From Geobacter sp. UBA6169 (GTDB lineage Bacteria; Desulfobacterota; Desulfuromonadia; Geobacterales; Pseudopelobacteraceae): 25,819 bases of DNA. The position numbers and the translations under genes are program-made. The notes under the pieces are model-generated. The model did not search any database and was not told the origin of the DNA. It was given only the letters and a program-made list of their open reading frames with translations. Shown in pieces: positions 1 through 7,287 of this stretch (within the stretch, counting starts at the first letter, position 1; each line of letters starts with the position of its first letter). The DNA is taken from positions 1-25,819 of the forward strand of contig DIUB01000139.1 of NCBI GenBank assembly GCA_002422265.1, written 5' to 3'.

Positions 1-953
1 TGTTTTGAGGCCACATCCTGCAGGCTTTCAAGGATGGTCTGGGTGGCGTTGGCCAGCTGTTCGGCGGCGTGGTGCAGCTGGGCGCTCTGCAGTTCGCAGA
101 TATCGCCGGTCTCTGCGGCAATGGTGCGTGCTGCCTGTTCATCGTTTCCGGTGTGACTGCTGATCTGCTGCTGCAGTTTGGTAAGGGCCTCGATGATATG
201 CTCGATCTGCTGGCGGGTGATATCGTGAAACTGCATGGATGAGACCACGGTGGCGATATCTGCAGATACCTGCTCCGAGATCATGCCGGCCTGTTGTCCG
301 CTTTCAGAGCAGGCGGCGTTCAGATTTTCAAGGGTCTGCAGGTTGTCACCCACGGTTGACAGGATACTCTGGGCATTTGCGTACTGGTTGGTTTCAGTGG
401 TCTGCACCATCTCAAGGTTGGTGGTGATGACGTGGGTCAGGGTCAGGCGCTGGGCCATGATGCCGGCTGATTTTTCGCTGACCGCCTGGGACAGCTTTTC
501 CACATCCATGGCCAGGGTGATAAAACCGGACCCCAGTTCTCCCAGGCGGGCGGATTCAATCTTGGTGGAGATGGAGAGCATCCGCAGCGCCTTGTCCATC
601 TTGCGGAACCCCTCCAGCGGCTGCACCACCTGGTCCAGCTGCGCCATGATCTGTTCCAGGGTTCTGCAGCTGTCATGCCCCTGCTGGTTGACCCGGGCCA
701 GGTAGGCTTCCATATCAGTGAACAGGTTACGCAGCCGCTGATTCAGAGCGATGCTGTCGGAGCCCGCCACCAGTTCTACCACTGAGCAGGCTGTGGAAGA
801 GATGGCAGCTGAACGCTGGGCAAAATCCTGCAGCTGCCGTCCCAGCTCCAGAAACTGATCTTCGGTGTTGGTGGTCAGATGCTGCAGAATGGCCATTACC
901 GGTGCCAGTGTGCTGTGCCAGCGCTGTACCTGTACGTGCATGGGGGTGGTCAT
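1..953 (-). CDS. Soluble methyl-accepting-chemotaxis-like coiled-coil protein (C-terminus beyond the window)
   Basis: An open frame of 317 codons runs off the left edge without a stop. The ATG at 953 has AAAGGA about 8 nt upstream; a second ATG four codons in has no better site. No signal peptide or membrane segment is visible, so the protein should be cytoplasmic. It is mostly predicted helix rich in Gln, Leu, Ala and Glu. Two stretches resemble those of soluble chemotaxis-transducer-like proteins: one around residues 115-150 with SISTKIESARLGELGSGF, and one around 235-255 with MQFHDITRQQIEHI, a motif type also found near CheZ/MCP-like helices. It lies 27 nt downstream of the CheY-like gene and probably shares its transcript. 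The family name is an inference from helical character and these motifs, because the diagnostic MCP hairpin tip is not in the window. Confidence 0.6.
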   Translation of the reverse strand, partial: MTTPMHVQVQRWHSTLAPVMAILQHLTTNTEDQFLELGRQLQDFAQRSAAISSTACSVVELVAGSDSIALNQRLRNLFTDMEAYLARVNQQGHDSCRTLEQIMAQLDQVVQPLEGFRKMDKALRMLSISTKIESARLGELGSGFITLAMDVEKLSQAVSEKSAGIMAQRLTLTHVITTNLEMVQTTETNQYANAQSILSTVGDNLQTLENLNAACSESGQQAGMISEQVSADIATVVSSMQFHDITRQQIEHIIEALTKLQQQISSHTGNDEQAARTIAAETGDICELQSAQLHHAAEQLANATQTILESLQDVASK

Positions 954-980
954 CGGCCGGTTCCTTTCATGGTGCCCTGG

Positions 981-1385
981 TTACAATTGCGGAAGCAGGC
1001 CAAGTGCGCGCAGTTCACGGAACAGCTTCTGTCTGCCGATCGGTTTGACCAGGTAGGCGGTGGCGCCGTCTTCATAGAAGGAATCAAAGACGGTCTTGGG
1101 ATCGTCCAGGGCGGTGGTCATGATCACCTTCACCTCCAGATTAGGGGGGACCTCAAGTTCTTTTTCCAGGCGGCGGATCTGGCGCAGCGCCTCGCGGCCG
1201 TCCATCTTGGGCATCATGATATCCATACAGACCAGATCAAAGGGCTGTTTGGCCTCGTGGGCCATTCTGAAGGCGGTTACCGATTCTTCACCGTCAACGG
1301 CGATCTCGATGTCGAAATGGGGACTCAAGAGCTCCCGCAGGATACGACGGGATATAAAATCGTCCTCGGTAATCAGACATTTCAT
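981..1385 (-). CDS. Single-domain CheY-like response regulator
   Basis: The 134-residue protein is one receiver domain with no output domain. It has the acidic pair D8/D9, the phospho-acceptor D55 (in VCMDIMMPKMDG), T90/T91 and K114 (in LVKP), so it should be phosphorylated normally. I chose the ATG at 1385 because it overlaps the stop of the cytochrome P460 gene as ATGA and has AAAGGAG 7 nt upstream. A longer reading starting further upstream would run through the P460 coding sequence. Stand-alone receivers act by protein contact, for example on a motor or a kinase, or pass phosphate on. The transducer-like gene directly downstream and the two receiver-kinases upstream are natural partners, but this is inferred from position only. 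Confidence 0.88.
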   Translation of the reverse strand: MKCLITEDDFISRRILRELLSPHFDIEIAVDGEESVTAFRMAHEAKQPFDLVCMDIMMPKMDGREALRQIRRLEKELEVPPNLEVKVIMTTALDDPKTVFDSFYEDGATAYLVKPIGRQKLFRELRALGLLPQL

Positions 1386-1870
1386 GGCTTGGCTCCTTTG
1401 ACGGTAAAGTCGGCAATACTGGAAAAGACAAAATCCCGGTCTGCGGCCTGCTTGAGGTGACATTCATAACAGTTCTTGACCGGATCAAGCCCGCTTGGTT
1501 TACCGGCAGCGGTATAACCGGCATAGAGCCAGCCGCCGGTGGCCTGTTGCCTTTTATCCTTCTGCATCAGAACCACCATGTTCTTGGGGCCGTCTACCGT
1601 GGTGTCGCCACCCTTGATGTTGAAGTGCTCGACAATGATCCGGCTGCCTTCGGGAAACCTGTTGCCGGCCTTGTACCCCTTCATGGCCCCGGCATCGGCG
1701 TAGATATAGTGGATGCCGTAAAAAAGCGACTGTTTGTCGGTTACCACTTTTCGTTCACTTTTCTGCCAGGTCCGGTAGGCAGGCAGCTTGGGGGCAGGCG
1801 GGGCGGCAGCGGCTGCAGCCCAGGTTGCGCAGAGCAGCAGTGCGATGCCGAGGGTGATGGTCTGTTTCAT
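1382..1870 (-). CDS. Cytochrome P460 family c-type heme protein, exported
   Basis: The 162-aa protein begins with a clear signal peptide (basic start, Leu/Ala-rich core, Ala-rich end near residue 23), so it should act in the periplasm. One c-type heme motif, CYECH, lies at residues 134-138, followed by ADRDFVFS, a layout typical of the P460 family (small heme proteins related to hydroxylamine-oxidising cytochrome P460 and cytochrome c'-beta). The middle part, with FPEGSRIIVEHF and a GGWLYAGY segment, fits the P460 beta fold. RBS AAAGGAG lies upstream of ATG 1870. Substrate is unknown; family members act on hydroxylamine or bind NO/CO. The overlap with a CheY-like gene suggests a heme protein tied to a signalling pathway, which is unusual. 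The family call is from motif memory. Confidence 0.8.
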   Translation of the reverse strand: MKQTITLGIALLLCATWAAAAAAPPAPKLPAYRTWQKSERKVVTDKQSLFYGIHYIYADAGAMKGYKAGNRFPEGSRIIVEHFNIKGGDTTVDGPKNMVVLMQKDKRQQATGGWLYAGYTAAGKPSGLDPVKNCYECHLKQAADRDFVFSSIADFTVKGAKP

Positions 1871-1904
1871 AGTGAGCGGCTCTCCTTTGATGCGGTTGCG
1901 GGTG

Positions 1905-1932
1905 AGTATAACAGGTATTTCTTTTTTGTCAT
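1905..1932 (-). promoter_or_regulatory. Candidate sigma70 promoter for P460-cheY-transducer genes
   Basis: On the minus strand ATGACA (1927-1932) and TATACT (1905-1910) are separated by 16 nt, each one mismatch from the -35/-10 consensus. The pair sits 35 nt upstream of the P460 start codon, in the only non-coding gap (85 nt) after the kinase genes. It implies separate transcription of the last three genes. Confidence 0.5.
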
Positions 1933-1955
1933 TGGTTGCATTATTAAGATGTCAT

Positions 1956-3098
1956 TCATGATATGCCGTTGTCAGGGGCAGCCGGTTCGCTGGCCGGCAG
2001 ATAGATGGTGAAGACTGTGCCGCTGCCGACGGTGCTTTCTACCTTGATGGAGCCGTTGTGCTGCTGCACGATGCCGTAGACCACGGAAAGCCCCAGTCCG
2101 GTTCCCTTGCCGATCTCTTTGGTGGTGAAGAACGGTTCAAAGATCCGTGACAACAGTTCCGGCGGTATGCCGCAACCGGTGTCCGCTACGGTGATCCGTA
2201 TGTAGGTGCCGGGCGAGAGCTCCAGCGCTGCTGCCTCCGGGGTATGCAGGTCAACGCCGGCTATGCCGATCTGCAGCTCGCCCCCTTCCGGCATGGCATC
2301 CCGGGCATTGATGGCCAGGTTCATCAGCAGCTGTTCGATCATGCTGCGATCAACCAGGGTCATCAGCGGACCCGGTGCCGACTGGGGGCAGTACACCAGG
2401 CTCAGCCGGATGTTGTCGCCGATGATCCGCTTGATGAATTTTTCAAAGCCGGACACCAGTCCGTAGAGTTCGGCCATGACCGGCGTGCTTTCCTGCTTGC
2501 GGCTGAAGGTAAGCAGGTTCTGGGTGAGCCCGGCAGCCCGCTTGACCGCATCGACGATCATCTGCAGGCTTTCGCACTGGGGGCTGTCCGGCGGAATCTG
2601 CATCAGCAGCATGGTGCTGTAACCCCGGATGACGGTGAGGATGTTGTTGAAATCATGGGCTATGCCACCGGCAAGCAGGCCGATCGCCTCAAGCTTCTGG
2701 GAGTGGCGCAGCTGTTCTTCAGCCCTTTTGATCCGCAGCATCACCTTGATATGGGCAATCAGCTCCTCTGAGGCGATCGGTTTTTGCAGAAAGGCATCGG
2801 CTCCCAGGTCAAGGGCCCTGATCCGGTCCTTTGAGGCAACATCAGAGGCGGTGATGATGATGATCGGGATAAAGGCGGTGGACGGGGTGTTTTTGAGGCG
2901 GCGGATGGTCTCGAATCCGTCCATTTCAGGCATCTGCAGATCCAGCAGGATGGTGTCCGGATGCCAGCTTCTGGCCAGTTCGATCCCTTCGGCACCGGAG
3001 CGGGCAGTCTGGAGTACAGCACCTTCAAGGTATTGTGCAATGGCCCCTTTGTACAGCAGCAGGTTGACCTTTGAGTCGTCAATGGCAAGGATCTTCAT
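1956..3098 (-). CDS. Receiver-histidine kinase (REC-HisKA-HATPase), no sensor domain
   Basis: The 380-aa cytoplasmic protein has an N-terminal receiver (residues 1-122: D7/D8, phospho-acceptor D53, T83, K106) followed by a HisKA dimerisation domain with H148 in GGIAHDFNN and a GHKL ATPase domain (N264 in the N box, DTGCGIP at 306-312, GKGTGLGLSVV at 330-340). All catalytic motifs are intact. There is no membrane segment, PAS or GAF domain, so its input must arrive as phosphate or by contact through the receiver. The start ATG 3098 overlaps the stop of the upstream kinase gene as ATGA and has CAGGAG upstream, so the two kinases are translationally coupled. The HAHDFNN-type H box is of the NtrB-like class, which fits a partner of NtrC type such as the regulator encoded at 4564-6258. 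Confidence 0.9.
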   Translation of the reverse strand: MKILAIDDSKVNLLLYKGAIAQYLEGAVLQTARSGAEGIELARSWHPDTILLDLQMPEMDGFETIRRLKNTPSTAFIPIIIITASDVASKDRIRALDLGADAFLQKPIASEELIAHIKVMLRIKRAEEQLRHSQKLEAIGLLAGGIAHDFNNILTVIRGYSTMLLMQIPPDSPQCESLQMIVDAVKRAAGLTQNLLTFSRKQESTPVMAELYGLVSGFEKFIKRIIGDNIRLSLVYCPQSAPGPLMTLVDRSMIEQLLMNLAINARDAMPEGGELQIGIAGVDLHTPEAAALELSPGTYIRITVADTGCGIPPELLSRIFEPFFTTKEIGKGTGLGLSVVYGIVQQHNGSIKVESTVGSGTVFTIYLPASEPAAPDNGIS

Positions 3099-4354
3099 GG
3101 CCGGGGCTCCTGAATCGGTGCTGCAGCAAATGGCAGGCTGCAGGTAAAGCTGCTGCCCTCCTCAGGTTTGCTGACAAGGCTAAGGGTGCCGCCCAGTTTG
3201 TCACACAGGGTGCGGACAATGGCCAGGCCGATGCCGAAGCCGGTGGAGCGGCGGGTCAGGTAATGCTCAAGCTGGGTGAACGGCTTGAAGATGACCTCCT
3301 GCAGATGGTCCGGAATCCCCTTGCCGTTGTCTTTGACCTCGATCAGTACCTGTGCGTGGCGCTGGTCATGGCCCTGTGGTTCAGTCCAGATCCGGCAGGA
3401 GACCCGGCTGCCGCTCTGGTTGAATTTCAGGGCGTTGTCCAGCAGACAGCCGCCGATGATCTGCAGGGAATCCCAGGGGCCATAGAGTTTGCGATCAACC
3501 GGATCACTGCAGCTGGATTCAAGCTCAATGCCGGCTGAGCGGGCCGTGCTGCTGAAACGTGCTTCAAGCTGCTGGAGGGCCTGGCAGGGGGTGGTCATGC
3601 TGTCGGTGGCGGTCGGGCGGATGGCCTGGGCCTCAACCAGGGTGAGCAGGTTCTGTACCAGGCGGTTCAGCTGTTCAGTGGATGTGCGCAGCATGGACAG
3701 GTAACCGCCGGCACCGGCAGGTAGTTCAAGAGTTTCCAGCAGCTGCAGCGCACCAACCATGCCGTTTAAGGGGGTGCGGAACTCGTGGCTGATCAGGCTT
3801 AAGAAGTTACGCTTCAGTTCGTCAATCTCACTGGCGGTGCGCTGGCTCTCCTGCAGGGCCTCCAGTTGCTGGCAGAGCAGCCTGGTCTGGTCGGCCACCT
3901 GCTGTTCAAGGCGGGTTCGGTACTGTTTTTCAAGCCGCTGGGTCATGACAAAGGCCAGGGCCTTGGAGATGCACCAGGTGAGCTGATTAAAATCGATCGG
4001 TTTCATCAGCAGGTCAAAGGCGTGCTGTTTCAGCCCTTCCACCACCAGTTCAAAATCGGAATAACCGGTCATCAGCAGTACCGGCAGGGTCGGGTACTCC
4101 TGACGGACCGCTTCCAGCAGACGGATGCCGTTCATATCCGGCATCCGGATATCGGTCAGCAGCAGATCAATGGTCCCCTGCTGCTGCTGCATGATCTCCA
4201 GGGCCTGATAACCGCCGGAGGCTGATAATACCTGGTAATCCTGGGATTCAAGGAAGGTATGCAGCATCTTGAGTACCAGTGGTTCGTCATCCACCAGCAG
4301 TATGCGTGCCTTGTGAGAGAGGGTGGGGGTCTGCGCTGTGGCGGCTGCTGTCAT
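3095..4354 (-). CDS. Receiver-histidine kinase (REC-HisKA-HATPase)
   Basis: Read from ATG 4354 the protein has 419 residues: receiver (about 13-135: phospho-acceptor D68, T96, K118), a coiled linker rich in Gln and Glu (about 140-175), HisKA with H190 in LISHEFRTPLNG, and a HATPase (N307, DNGKGIP near 342-348, GFGIGLAI near 372-379). It appears complete and cytoplasmic, again without a sensor domain. An in-frame ATG at 4399 would add 15 residues. I prefer 4354 because the sigma54-type promoter at 4413-4428 would start transcription only a few bases before 4399, leaving no leader, whereas 4354 has GGAAAGAG 5 nt upstream. The H box differs from that of the second kinase (SHEFRTP type versus AHDFNN type), so the two are not recent duplicates. 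Confidence 0.88.
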   Translation of the reverse strand: MTAAATAQTPTLSHKARILLVDDEPLVLKMLHTFLESQDYQVLSASGGYQALEIMQQQQGTIDLLLTDIRMPDMNGIRLLEAVRQEYPTLPVLLMTGYSDFELVVEGLKQHAFDLLMKPIDFNQLTWCISKALAFVMTQRLEKQYRTRLEQQVADQTRLLCQQLEALQESQRTASEIDELKRNFLSLISHEFRTPLNGMVGALQLLETLELPAGAGGYLSMLRTSTEQLNRLVQNLLTLVEAQAIRPTATDSMTTPCQALQQLEARFSSTARSAGIELESSCSDPVDRKLYGPWDSLQIIGGCLLDNALKFNQSGSRVSCRIWTEPQGHDQRHAQVLIEVKDNGKGIPDHLQEVIFKPFTQLEHYLTRRSTGFGIGLAIVRTLCDKLGGTLSLVSKPEEGSSFTCSLPFAAAPIQEPRP

Positions 4355-4412
4355 GGCTGCTCTTTCCGGGATCTGGTCCTGTGCCGGTTGTGGTGTCATC
4401 GTCTATCAGTCC

Positions 4413-4428
4413 TGCAGATAGTGTGCCA
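4413..4428 (-). promoter_or_regulatory. Candidate sigma54 (RpoN) promoter for the kinase genes
   Basis: The minus strand reads TGGCACACTATCTGCA, which matches the RpoN consensus TGGCAC-N5-TTGCA at every position but one, with GG and GC at the required spacing. The expected start of transcription is near 4402. The gene directly upstream encodes a sigma54-dependent activator. A TATAAT hexamer (4465-4470) with no good -35 lies further up and could give a second, weaker start. Confidence 0.6.
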
Positions 4429-4514
4429 CTCGGGCCGGTTACGGACTGATCGTCTATCACACAGATTATAGAAGGCTTTTTATGGCTTAAGGTTGCTTGC
4501 ACTGTTGCTGCAGG

Positions 4515-4550
4515 TGTGCCATCAGGTGTGTCATGGCACAGTGTGACACA
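4515..4550. promoter_or_regulatory. Nested palindromes, candidate enhancer site for the NtrC-type regulator
   Basis: Two interleaved inverted repeats are seen: TGTGCCAT (4515-4522) with ATGGCACA (4533-4540), a perfect 8-bp pair, and TGTGTC (4527-4532) with GACACA (4545-4550). They lie about 90-145 bp upstream of the sigma54-type promoter and end just before the stop codon of the regulator gene. This distance and symmetry fit an upstream activating sequence bound by a dimeric Fis-type HTH, but binding is inferred. A second, weaker sigma54-like match (4506-4521, TGGCAC-N5-CAGCA) overlaps the first arm. Confidence 0.4.
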
Positions 4551-4563
4551 GTTTTTAAGTGTG

Positions 4564-6258
4564 TCAAGCGGGCGCTGGCGGCTCACCAAGCCGACGGTAG
4601 AGGGTGCGTCTGCTGATCCCCAGCAGCCGGGCCGCTTCAGTGCGGTTGCCGTTGGCCCGGCGCAGGGCCTCGTCAAGGCTGAGTGACTCCTGGTGCCGGT
4701 TGTACAGTACTGCTGACTGAGGATGTGATCTGTTCTGACCGGTAAAGGCCGGCGGCAGTGCCGCCGAGGTGATGACCGAGCCCTGGCTGAGGATGCAGGC
4801 ATGTTCCAGCAGATGTTCAAGCTCCCGTACATTACCGGGCCAGTGGTGCGAAAGCAGCAGGGTCAACGCCTCGTCGGAGAGGTTGCTGAAGGTGCGCTGG
4901 AACCGTTGGGAAAACTGCTGCAGGAAATGTGCGGCCAGCAGGGGAATATCCTCCAGCCGTTCCCGTAGGGGTGGCAGATCGAGGCGGATGACGTTCAGCC
5001 GGTAAAAGAGATCCTGGCGGAATTCACCCCGCTGTACCTTTTCCTGCAGATCCTGGTGGGTGGCGGCAATCACCCGGACATCGATCCTGATCGGGGTGCT
5101 GTCGCCGACCCGTTCGATCTCACGTTCCTGCAGTACCCGCAGCAGCCTGATCTGCAGAGCCGGGGAGATGTCGCCGATCTCATCCAGAAAGATGGTGCCG
5201 CCGTGTGCTTTCTGGAACCGGCCGGTCTTGTCTTTGACCGCTCCGGTAAAGGCGCCGCGGGTGTGGCCGAACAGCTCGCTTTCCAGCAGCCCTTCCGGCA
5301 GTGCGGCACAGTTGAGTTTGACAAAGGGCCGGTTTCTGCGGCTGCCGCAGTCGTGCAGGGCCTGGGCCACCAGCTCTTTGCCGGTGCCGCTTTCTCCGCA
5401 GATCAACACGGTGCTGGTGACATTACCCAGGGCCTCGATCAGGGTGAAAAGATGTTGCATGGCCGGTGCCCGTCCGATGATGCCATGGAAACGGTTGCGC
5501 TGCTGCAGGCGTCGTTCAAGGGTGTCCAGTTCGGTCTCATCGCGGATGACCGCCACGGCGCCGCTGCGGAATCCGTTTTCATCAATGGCAGGGGTGGTAC
5601 TGAGGCTGACAACCCGCAGGCTGCCGCCTGCGCGACACTCAATCCGTTTCAGTTCCTGGCGTTGCCCGGTTCTGACCGTCTCGGCCAGCGCCATGCGGCA
5701 GGTGCCCCGACAGCCGGTGATGAATTCTTCAAGCTGTCTGCCGGTGGTTTCCTGGCTGAAACCGCACTGGCGGGCCGCTTCGTTGCTGTACTGGACCTGC
5801 AGCTGATGGTTGACCATGATGATGGCATCGGAGATGCTGCGGTTGATCGCCTCCAGATTGGCGCGGTACTGTTCCCGTTCAAGCTGGAGGCGGCGGTTTT
5901 CCAGGGCGTGCCGCGCACTGCTGCTGATCTGGCGGCTGTCGAACGGCTTGCACAGGTAGTCAAAGGCACCTCGCCGCACTGCCTCGCTGGCGGTGGCCAC
6001 ATCCGGGTAGCCGGTCATAACCACCACCTTGATGGCGGGATCATGCCGGGTGGCGGTTTTGAGCAGTTCAAGCCCCCCCTGGGGGGTGCCCAGTCTGATG
6101 TCGACAAAGATCACGGCAACGGGATGCTGCTGCAGGAGCGCCTCGGCAGTTCCGCAGTTATCCGCTGTCCGTACCTGATGACCGTCTGCAGTCAGTATGG
6201 TGCTGATAAGCCTGGTGATGGCCGGATCGTCATCGACGACCAGAATCATTGCTGTCAT
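4564..6258 (-). CDS. Sigma54-dependent NtrC-family response regulator with PAS domain
   Basis: The 564-aa protein has a receiver (1-120: D10/D11, phospho-acceptor D53, T82, K104), a PAS domain (about 133-243) with cysteines C165, C183, C187 and C208, an AAA+ sigma54-interaction domain (about 258-490: Walker A GESGTGKE at 288-295, the RpoN-contacting GAFTGA loop at 335-340, Walker B TIFLDEIGD at 355-363, WPGNVREL near 473-480), and a Fis-type HTH (about 530-556, NRTEAARLLGISRRTLYRRL). It should activate RpoN promoters after phosphorylation. The start ATG 6258 has GAGGGG close upstream; ATG at codon 4 is possible. A PAS domain between receiver and AAA+ is not the commonest NtrC layout and gives a second input besides phosphate. 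The cysteines might bind a metal or respond to redox, which is speculation. The nearest target candidate is the promoter at 4413-4428. Confidence 0.93.
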   Translation of the reverse strand: MTAMILVVDDDPAITRLISTILTADGHQVRTADNCGTAEALLQQHPVAVIFVDIRLGTPQGGLELLKTATRHDPAIKVVVMTGYPDVATASEAVRRGAFDYLCKPFDSRQISSSARHALENRRLQLEREQYRANLEAINRSISDAIIMVNHQLQVQYSNEAARQCGFSQETTGRQLEEFITGCRGTCRMALAETVRTGQRQELKRIECRAGGSLRVVSLSTTPAIDENGFRSGAVAVIRDETELDTLERRLQQRNRFHGIIGRAPAMQHLFTLIEALGNVTSTVLICGESGTGKELVAQALHDCGSRRNRPFVKLNCAALPEGLLESELFGHTRGAFTGAVKDKTGRFQKAHGGTIFLDEIGDISPALQIRLLRVLQEREIERVGDSTPIRIDVRVIAATHQDLQEKVQRGEFRQDLFYRLNVIRLDLPPLRERLEDIPLLAAHFLQQFSQRFQRTFSNLSDEALTLLLSHHWPGNVRELEHLLEHACILSQGSVITSAALPPAFTGQNRSHPQSAVLYNRHQESLSLDEALRRANGNRTEAARLLGISRRTLYRRLGEPPAPA

Positions 6259-6272
6259 GGTACCCCTCTTAG

Positions 6273-6301
6273 TTGACCTGTGTACGCCTATGGTTTATAG
6301 G
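6273..6301 (+). promoter_or_regulatory. Candidate sigma70 promoter of the dCMP deaminase-nrdR-rib operon
   Basis: TTGACC (6273-6278) and TATAGG (6296-6301) are separated by exactly 17 nt, 38 nt before the dCMP deaminase start codon. No other good promoter is seen before the terminator at 11007, so it may drive all seven genes. Confidence 0.5.
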
Positions 6302-6326
6302 ATACCTGAGTACATTACGTTTGCAA
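6299..6326 (-). promoter_or_regulatory. Weak candidate promoter for the NtrC-family regulator gene
   Basis: On the minus strand TTGCAA (6321-6326) and TATCCT (6299-6304) have a 16-nt spacer and lie 40 nt upstream of the regulator start. The -10 overlaps the -10 of the divergent operon promoter, so the two would compete. Each hexamer has two or three mismatches. Confidence 0.3.
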
Positions 6327-6339
6327 CGGTGAGTTGTCT

Positions 6340-6795
6340 ATGGCCCGTCCGACCTGGGATCAGTATTTTATCGATATCACCCATCTGGTGGCGACTCGTT
6401 CCACCTGTCTGCGCCGCCAGGTGGGGGCTCTGCTGGTAAAGGATCGCAATATCCTGGCCACCGGATACAACGGCTCTCCCTCCGGCATCCGCCATTGCGA
6501 GGAGACCGGCTGCCTGCGGGAGCGGCTGCAGGTACCCTCAGGCGAGCGCCATGAGCTCTGCCGGGGGTTGCATGCCGAGCAAAACGCCATTATTCAGGCT
6601 GCCCGCCATGGCGTCAATATCGATGGTTCCACCCTGTATTGCAATACCATGCCCTGTAGTATCTGCACCAAGATGCTGATCAACGCCGGTATCCGGCGGA
6701 TTGTTTACGATGCCGGCTATGCCGATGATCTGGCCCGCGAGATGGTGGCGGAGGCCGGGATCGAGGTGGTGCGGTTTGAGCGGGAGGCCGTATGA
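6340..6795 (+). CDS. Deoxycytidylate (dCMP) deaminase
   Basis: The 151-aa cytosolic enzyme converts dCMP to dUMP, supplying thymidylate synthesis. The zinc/catalytic motif HAEQNAIIQAA (H78, E80) and PCSIC (C106, C109) are intact. Extra cysteines C23, C53, C58 and C74 fit the structural-zinc region of the ComEB/T4-type dCMP deaminase family, as does the ATGYNGSPSG segment at 40-49. ATG 6340 has GGTGAG upstream; a TTG two codons earlier (6334) is possible. The stop overlaps the nrdR start as ATGA, so the two are coupled, which makes sense because both concern deoxynucleotide supply. Confidence 0.92.
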   Translation: MARPTWDQYFIDITHLVATRSTCLRRQVGALLVKDRNILATGYNGSPSGIRHCEETGCLRERLQVPSGERHELCRGLHAEQNAIIQAARHGVNIDGSTLYCNTMPCSICTKMLINAGIRRIVYDAGYADDLAREMVAEAGIEVVRFEREAV

Positions 6796-7244
6796 AATGT
6801 CCGTTTTGCAGCCATCCTGACAGCAAGGTGGTGGATTCCCGGCCCGATAAGGGTGGGGCGGTCATCAGACGTCGGCGCGAATGTGAGTCCTGCGTCAAGC
6901 GGTTTACCACCTACGAACGGATTGAGGAAATGTTGCCGCTGGTCTGCAAGAAAGATGGGCGGCGGGAACATTTTGACCGTTTGAAGGTGATTTCCGGCAT
7001 TAAAAAGGCCTGTGAGAAGCGACCGGTCTCGGTTGAGGCGATCGAACGGATGACTGATCGCCTTGAAACCCGCCTGCAGGAGAGCGGCGAGCGGGAGGTA
7101 CCGGCCTCGCTGATTGGCGAGTGGATCATGAATGAGCTGCACGCTGCCGATGAGGTGGCCTATGTCCGGTTTGCCTCGGTCTATCGTTCGTTCAAGGATA
7201 TCAACGAGTTTATGGTTGAGCTGCAGGATCTGCTGAAGCGATAG
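6792..7244 (+). CDS. nrdR: Transcriptional repressor NrdR
   Basis: NrdR represses ribonucleotide reductase genes in response to ATP/dATP. The 150-aa length is typical. The N-terminal zinc ribbon has C3, C6, C31 and C34 (MKCPFC and CESC) with the usual RRRRECESC basic stretch, and an ATP-cone domain follows (about 48-138, with LPLVCKKDGRREHFD). The C-terminal YVRFASVYRSFKDINEF signature of the family is present. It is coupled by ATGA overlap to the dCMP deaminase gene. I saw no clear NrdR-box pair in the window, so its targets are probably elsewhere. Confidence 0.96.
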   Translation: MKCPFCSHPDSKVVDSRPDKGGAVIRRRRECESCVKRFTTYERIEEMLPLVCKKDGRREHFDRLKVISGIKKACEKRPVSVEAIERMTDRLETRLQESGEREVPASLIGEWIMNELHAADEVAYVRFASVYRSFKDINEFMVELQDLLKR

Positions 7245-7287
7245 GGAATAATCTAAGTGGTAAAGGGTAAGGGTTAAGGAGTCTACC

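Noticed and set aside
5056..6276. A 406-codon open frame on the plus strand
   Set aside because: It lies wholly antisense to the regulator gene, whose domains and motifs are clear. Long shadow frames are expected in GC-rich coding DNA, and its translation shows no domain.
7245..7287. Possible FMN riboswitch before ribD
   Set aside because: The gap is only 43 nt and holds none of the conserved RFN element helices; no such element was seen before nrdR or the dCMP deaminase gene either.
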